Assembly (NCBI GenBank): GCA_024305405.1
Contig: JAKNDB010000015.1
Location: 61,001-125,000 of the forward strand
Reading direction: 5' to 3'
From: Dirofilaria immitis
Lineage: Eukaryota > Nematoda > Chromadorea > Rhabditida > Onchocercidae
Length of the DNA: 64,000 bases
A program made the translations under genes and the position numbers. Under the pieces are notes generated by a model. That model searched no databases and had not been told where the DNA came from. It worked only from the letters and a program-made list of their open reading frames with translations. This document shows, piece after piece, positions 60,220-64,000 of this stretch. Numbering within the stretch: the stretch's first letter is position 1; the number at the start of each line of letters is the position of its first letter.

Positions 60220-60640
60220 TTTTAATCTTATACATCTATCATTACGTGTGTATATAATTTAGAAAAATTAATTTTCACGTATTTCCGTAATTATTTCGAC
60301 ATTCACACCTATCCTTACGTTTAATTTAGGAAGTTTAAGTTTTACTTATTCCTGTAATTATTTTGACGCTCACATCCATCCTTGTGCTTAATTTAGAAAT
60401 TTAAGCTTTACTTATTTCAGTAATTATTTTGACGTTGACATACATTTTTACGATTAATTTAGAAAGTTTAAGTTTCACTTATTTTCCGTAATTATTCTAA
60501 TGTTTATACCTATCATTATGCTTAATTCAAGAAATTTAAGTTTTACGTATTTCAGTAATTATTTTGACGTTGATATCTATCCGTACCCTTAATTTAGAAA
60601 ATTTAAGTTTTACTATTTTGCACAATTATGCATTCATACA
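60220..60640. repeat. About 75-bp tandem repeat downstream of exon 6
   Basis: Five units: CTTAATTTAGAAATTTAAGT, TTTACTTATTTCAGTAATTA, TTTTGACGTTGACAT and a CATCCTTACG-type end. The TTTACG|ATTAATTTAG...TTTAAGTTT part weakly resembles the exon 6 end with its donor (TTAACG|GTAAGTTGTAAATTTAAA). Confidence 0.9.
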
Positions 60641-61554
60641 TTTATTTCAGCCTAAAGATGAATATAATTTTTAAAAATAATTGTTCAAAAAAGTTTATTT
60701 TTCTCTAAATAAGTCGTAATTATATCAGAAAAAATAATCATTTGAAAGGTAAAGAAATGAAAGAAAAAACGATAATACTATCAATAGTTTGATATAATTA
60801 AAATTATAATTTATAAATCGTTGTAATAATAAAAGAAAAAAACTTTTTATTAATATTTTTTTGATCGAAATTTAATTTTTTGCTATTTTTGCTAAATTAT
60901 TTTTAAACTTTTGCTAAAATTTAAATTTAATAATTAAATAACTAAGAATTTATTTCATAAAATTTATTTTAATTTTTAAATAATTACAAATATTAAAGCT
61001 AACACTGATGTTGATAAAAACAACGGATAAAAATTAGAATTTTTCATAAAATAGCGAAAAATAATTAATTCAAAAAAAAAAAACGAAAACAAATTTAAAT
61101 TAGCAAATTTTTTAATTTCATTTTTATTTTCAATTAAAATTTGAAAATTTTAATTTTAAATAAAATAAATAATTTTTAAATTTTAATTATTAAATTAATT
61201 ATAATTTCAAAAATTATTAATTCCAAAGAAAAAATCATTTAAATTAACAAATTGCTTAGAGTTTACTTTTTTAAATTAATTAAATAATTCCTAAATTGGT
61301 AATTATTAATTTTGAAAAATAATCAGAAATTATTAATCTAAAAACGAAGGAAAGAAATTAAATAAATAAATTTCTTGAATTCCATATTATTTACAAATTC
61401 AAATTCCTCCTTTGCAATGAGTATATTTTACAACGAATCTAAATATTTATTTTAATTTTTTCGAAATTATGCAAATATTTAAATGTTATGCATTTCTATC
61501 ATCGATGCTATTTGTATACAAAGGATAACATATCTCGAAGTTTTTTTTTTCAAT

Positions 61555-61915
61555 AATTAAATAATTTCCAATTATAATTTTAGAAATTATACAATTTCAA
61601 ACGAAACTTAATTGAATATTTAAATAACTAAAAATATAATTTTGGAGATTGTAAAACTTCAAACGAATTTTAATTGAATAATTAAATAATTTTCAATTAT
61701 AATTTTGGAAATTATTAACTTCGAAAAAATTTATTTCAATAGTAATTACAAATACAATGTTAGAAATTATTGATTCAATAATTAAATAATTAGAAATATA
61801 ATTTTAAAATTTACTCAATTCAATAATTAAATAATTAGAAAATTTTATTCAATTCAATAATTAAATAATTAGAAATATAATTTTAAAATTTATTAACTTC
61901 AAGAAAAGATAAAGA
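61555..61915. repeat. AATTAAATAATTAGAAATATAATTTT repeat
   Basis: About seven degenerate units of 40-70 bp with ATTAAATAATTAGAAATATA, ATTTTAAAATTTA and a TTCAA end. Confidence 0.85.
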
Positions 61916-62029
61916 AAATAAATTTAATCGATAAATTTCTTAGATTTTAATTGTATCTATCAAATTAATACAATTATATTTAATTTTAATATAAATTTAT
62001 TTTTCATCAATCGATTTTTTCTTGCCATA

Positions 62030-62225
62030 TAAATGCCATAAAATTGAAAAGTTCGTAAATTCTACAAAATCGTACAATTTGCCTTCAAATTACAGTAAAC
62101 CATAAAGTGCCATAAAATTGAAAAGTTCACAATTTTTCATAGAATTGTACGATTTGCCTTCAAATAACAATAAGTCATATGCAAATATACAAATGCCATA
62201 AAGTTGAAAAGTTTTCAAAAATTAT
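62030..62225. repeat. About 85-bp repeat, 2.5 copies
   Basis: ATGCCATAAAATTGAAAAGT, a TACAAAATCGTACAATTTGC-like part and CTTCAAATTACAGTAAACCAT recur in order. Confidence 0.9.
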
Positions 62226-62844
62226 ATAACTGATCTTCAAACTACAAAAAGAAGATACAATTACCTAAAATCACTTAAATAATCATATAAATAAATATGT
62301 ATATGCAGGAATCGATTTTAAATGAAATGAATTATCAAATAATAATTCAAATATTAATCAATGATATGATGATAGATAAGCTTATCATTTATTAAAAAAA
62401 TATACAGATATATGTATTTTATTGATTAGTTCAAAATTATTAAAATAATAAAAATTTTTACAATTTACTAATTAAATTGCATAATGGAATATTGAATATT
62501 TTTAATGAAAAATATTTTCAGTAATTCATTATTTCTATTCATTTCCTTTTTTTTAATTTTAATTTTTATTTTCAAAATTTATTATATCGAAAACAAAAAA
62601 GAAAATACTTGAAATAATTATTTTGACTTGTTGTTTTCATTAATTAATTTTATTTGTTATGCTAAAAAGAACAGGTAATTAATTAATTTTTGTTTTTTTT
62701 TCTTTTTTAATTTGTTTACGCTCCTTTTTTTTTGTTTAATTTGATTGAGTTTAAAAAATTTTGTTCCATTTTATCGTATTTTATTTGATTAATTCAATTT
62801 TTATTATCTGATAAAATCGAATATATTTTCGATTAAATTTTTAA

Positions 62845-62945
62845 ACAGTAATTTTATCGATTGATTAGTAACAAATTAAATAATCAAAAAAAATGATTTT
62901 ATCGATTGATTATTAACAAATTGAATAATCAAAAAAAAATGAAAA
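62845..62945. repeat. Short tandem duplication ATTTTATCGATTGATTA
   Basis: ATTTTATCGATTGATTAGTA with ACAAATTAAATAATCAAAAA occurs twice, followed by GAAAAAATGA simple sequence. Confidence 0.85.
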
Positions 62946-63684
62946 AATGAAAAAAAAAGAAGATGAAAAAATGATTTATTCATTCAATTAATCAATCGAT
63001 CAATCAATGGAATAAATGATCAATTTAATTGTTTATTTAATTGAGATATAAAAATGTTGAAATATGAGACATTTTTCCCGAACACTTTTAATCATCATCT
63101 ATTTAAATTTTACTCCATTTTATTTTTCAAATTTTAAATAATATAATCTAAAAATAAAAGTTTTCTTTTAAAATATAATTATTGAGCAAATGGATTAAAA
63201 ATATATAAACAATAATACTATAATAAATTTTTTTGATGTAAAAAACAATTAGTAACATTTATTTTAAATTTCAAAATTTTTGTTTCACAAAAGAGTATGA
63301 AAAGTTTTTACTAAAAACATTTATAATATTTTTAAATTCAATTCTTTTATTGATTAATCTTTCTAGCAAAAATGAAAAGAACAAAAGAATAATTTCGATG
63401 AAATAAAATAAACTTAATAAAGTTTATTAGCATAATATAAGTAGGAAATGATTATGTTACTATGTATATATATATATGAATATAATAATAATTAATCAAT
63501 ATTAATTTCTATATAAATAATAATTAATCAATATTAATTTGAAAACAACGATCAAATTATTAATAAAATATTTTTTTTTTCTTCAATTATTCAATATTAA
63601 TCAGAAGCAATTCAAATATGTCATATATTATTAATATAACTAATTTATTTATTTATTTTTTTTCTTCCTATCATAGTCTAAAAG

Positions 63685-64000
63685 AATGAATGAATGAATG
63701 AATGAATGAATGAATAGAATGAATGAATGAATGAATGAATGAATGAATGAATGAATGAATGAATGAATGAATGAATGAATGAATGAATGAATGAATGAAT
63801 GAATGAATGAATGAATGAATGAATGAATGAATGAATGAATGAATGAATGAATGAATGAATGAATGAATGAATGAATGAATGAATGAATGAATGAATGAAT
63901 GAATGAATGTAGAATGAATGAATGAATGAATGAATGAATGAATGAATGAATGAATGAATGAATGAATGAATGAATGAATGAATGAAATGAATGAATGAAT
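63685..64000. repeat. (GAAT)n microsatellite running off the window
   Basis: More than 310 bp of GAAT tetranucleotide with three interruptions (GAATAGAATG near 63712, GAATGTAGAATG near 63904, GAAATGAATG near 63984). The array reaches the right edge. Confidence 0.97.

Overview
The window looks like nuclear DNA of an animal with a very A+T-rich genome. By eye roughly four bases in five are A or T. Coding sequence is broken by many introns that use ordinary GT...AG junctions, with acceptors usually TTTTAG or TTTTTAG. Codons end mostly in A or T, and microsatellites and minisatellites are everywhere. Both genes are animal multi-domain signalling genes. I cannot place the organism more precisely; an arthropod or another ecdysozoan with an AT-rich genome is a guess. 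I saw no bacterial, viral, CRISPR, rRNA or tRNA features.

Gene 1 (1-30997, + strand, 5' end outside the window) is an Evi5-type Rab GTPase-activating protein. I assembled 19 exons whose reading phases fit from one to the next and which encode about 864 residues: a Ser-rich N-terminal segment, a TBC domain (exons 3-8) with all three signature motifs, and a long Evi5-type coiled coil (exons 9-18) interrupted by a Q20-P-E-Q8 glutamine tract. The stop codon is TAG at 30995. A 14.0 kb intron (9491-23491) separates the TBC half from the coiled-coil half.

The 15.4 kb between the genes (30998-46405) holds no gene that I can support. It has two perfect hairpins, a 1.2 kb minisatellite (35560-36790) and many shorter tandem families.

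Gene 2 (about 46406-60180, + strand, continuing past the window) is the N-terminal part of a protein with a SEC14/CRAL-TRIO-like domain, most like the N-terminal domain of Dbl-family Rho exchange factors (MCF2/MCF2L/DBS type). Six exons join in phase, including a probable start exon of only nine codons. No DH/PH exons are in the window; they would lie downstream. Both genes act in small-GTPase control (Rab and Rho), but nothing in the sequence shows that they are co-regulated.

Two features stand out. First, in at least three introns (after 25663, 29154 and 53275) the tandem repeats are copies of the neighbouring exon's last bases plus its 5' splice site. The copied donors are mostly destroyed (GT to AT or GAT). 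This looks like repeated local duplication of exon/donor junctions followed by decoy inactivation. Second, seven exons or exon joins lack exactly one base, in all but one case clearly in a run of identical bases; six of these lie in exons 2-8 of Evi5 or at one of their joins... together with two in gene 2 this makes eight in all. This pattern points to uncorrected long-read assembly errors rather than a pseudogene. Nearly every long intron also carries its own private tandem repeat family.
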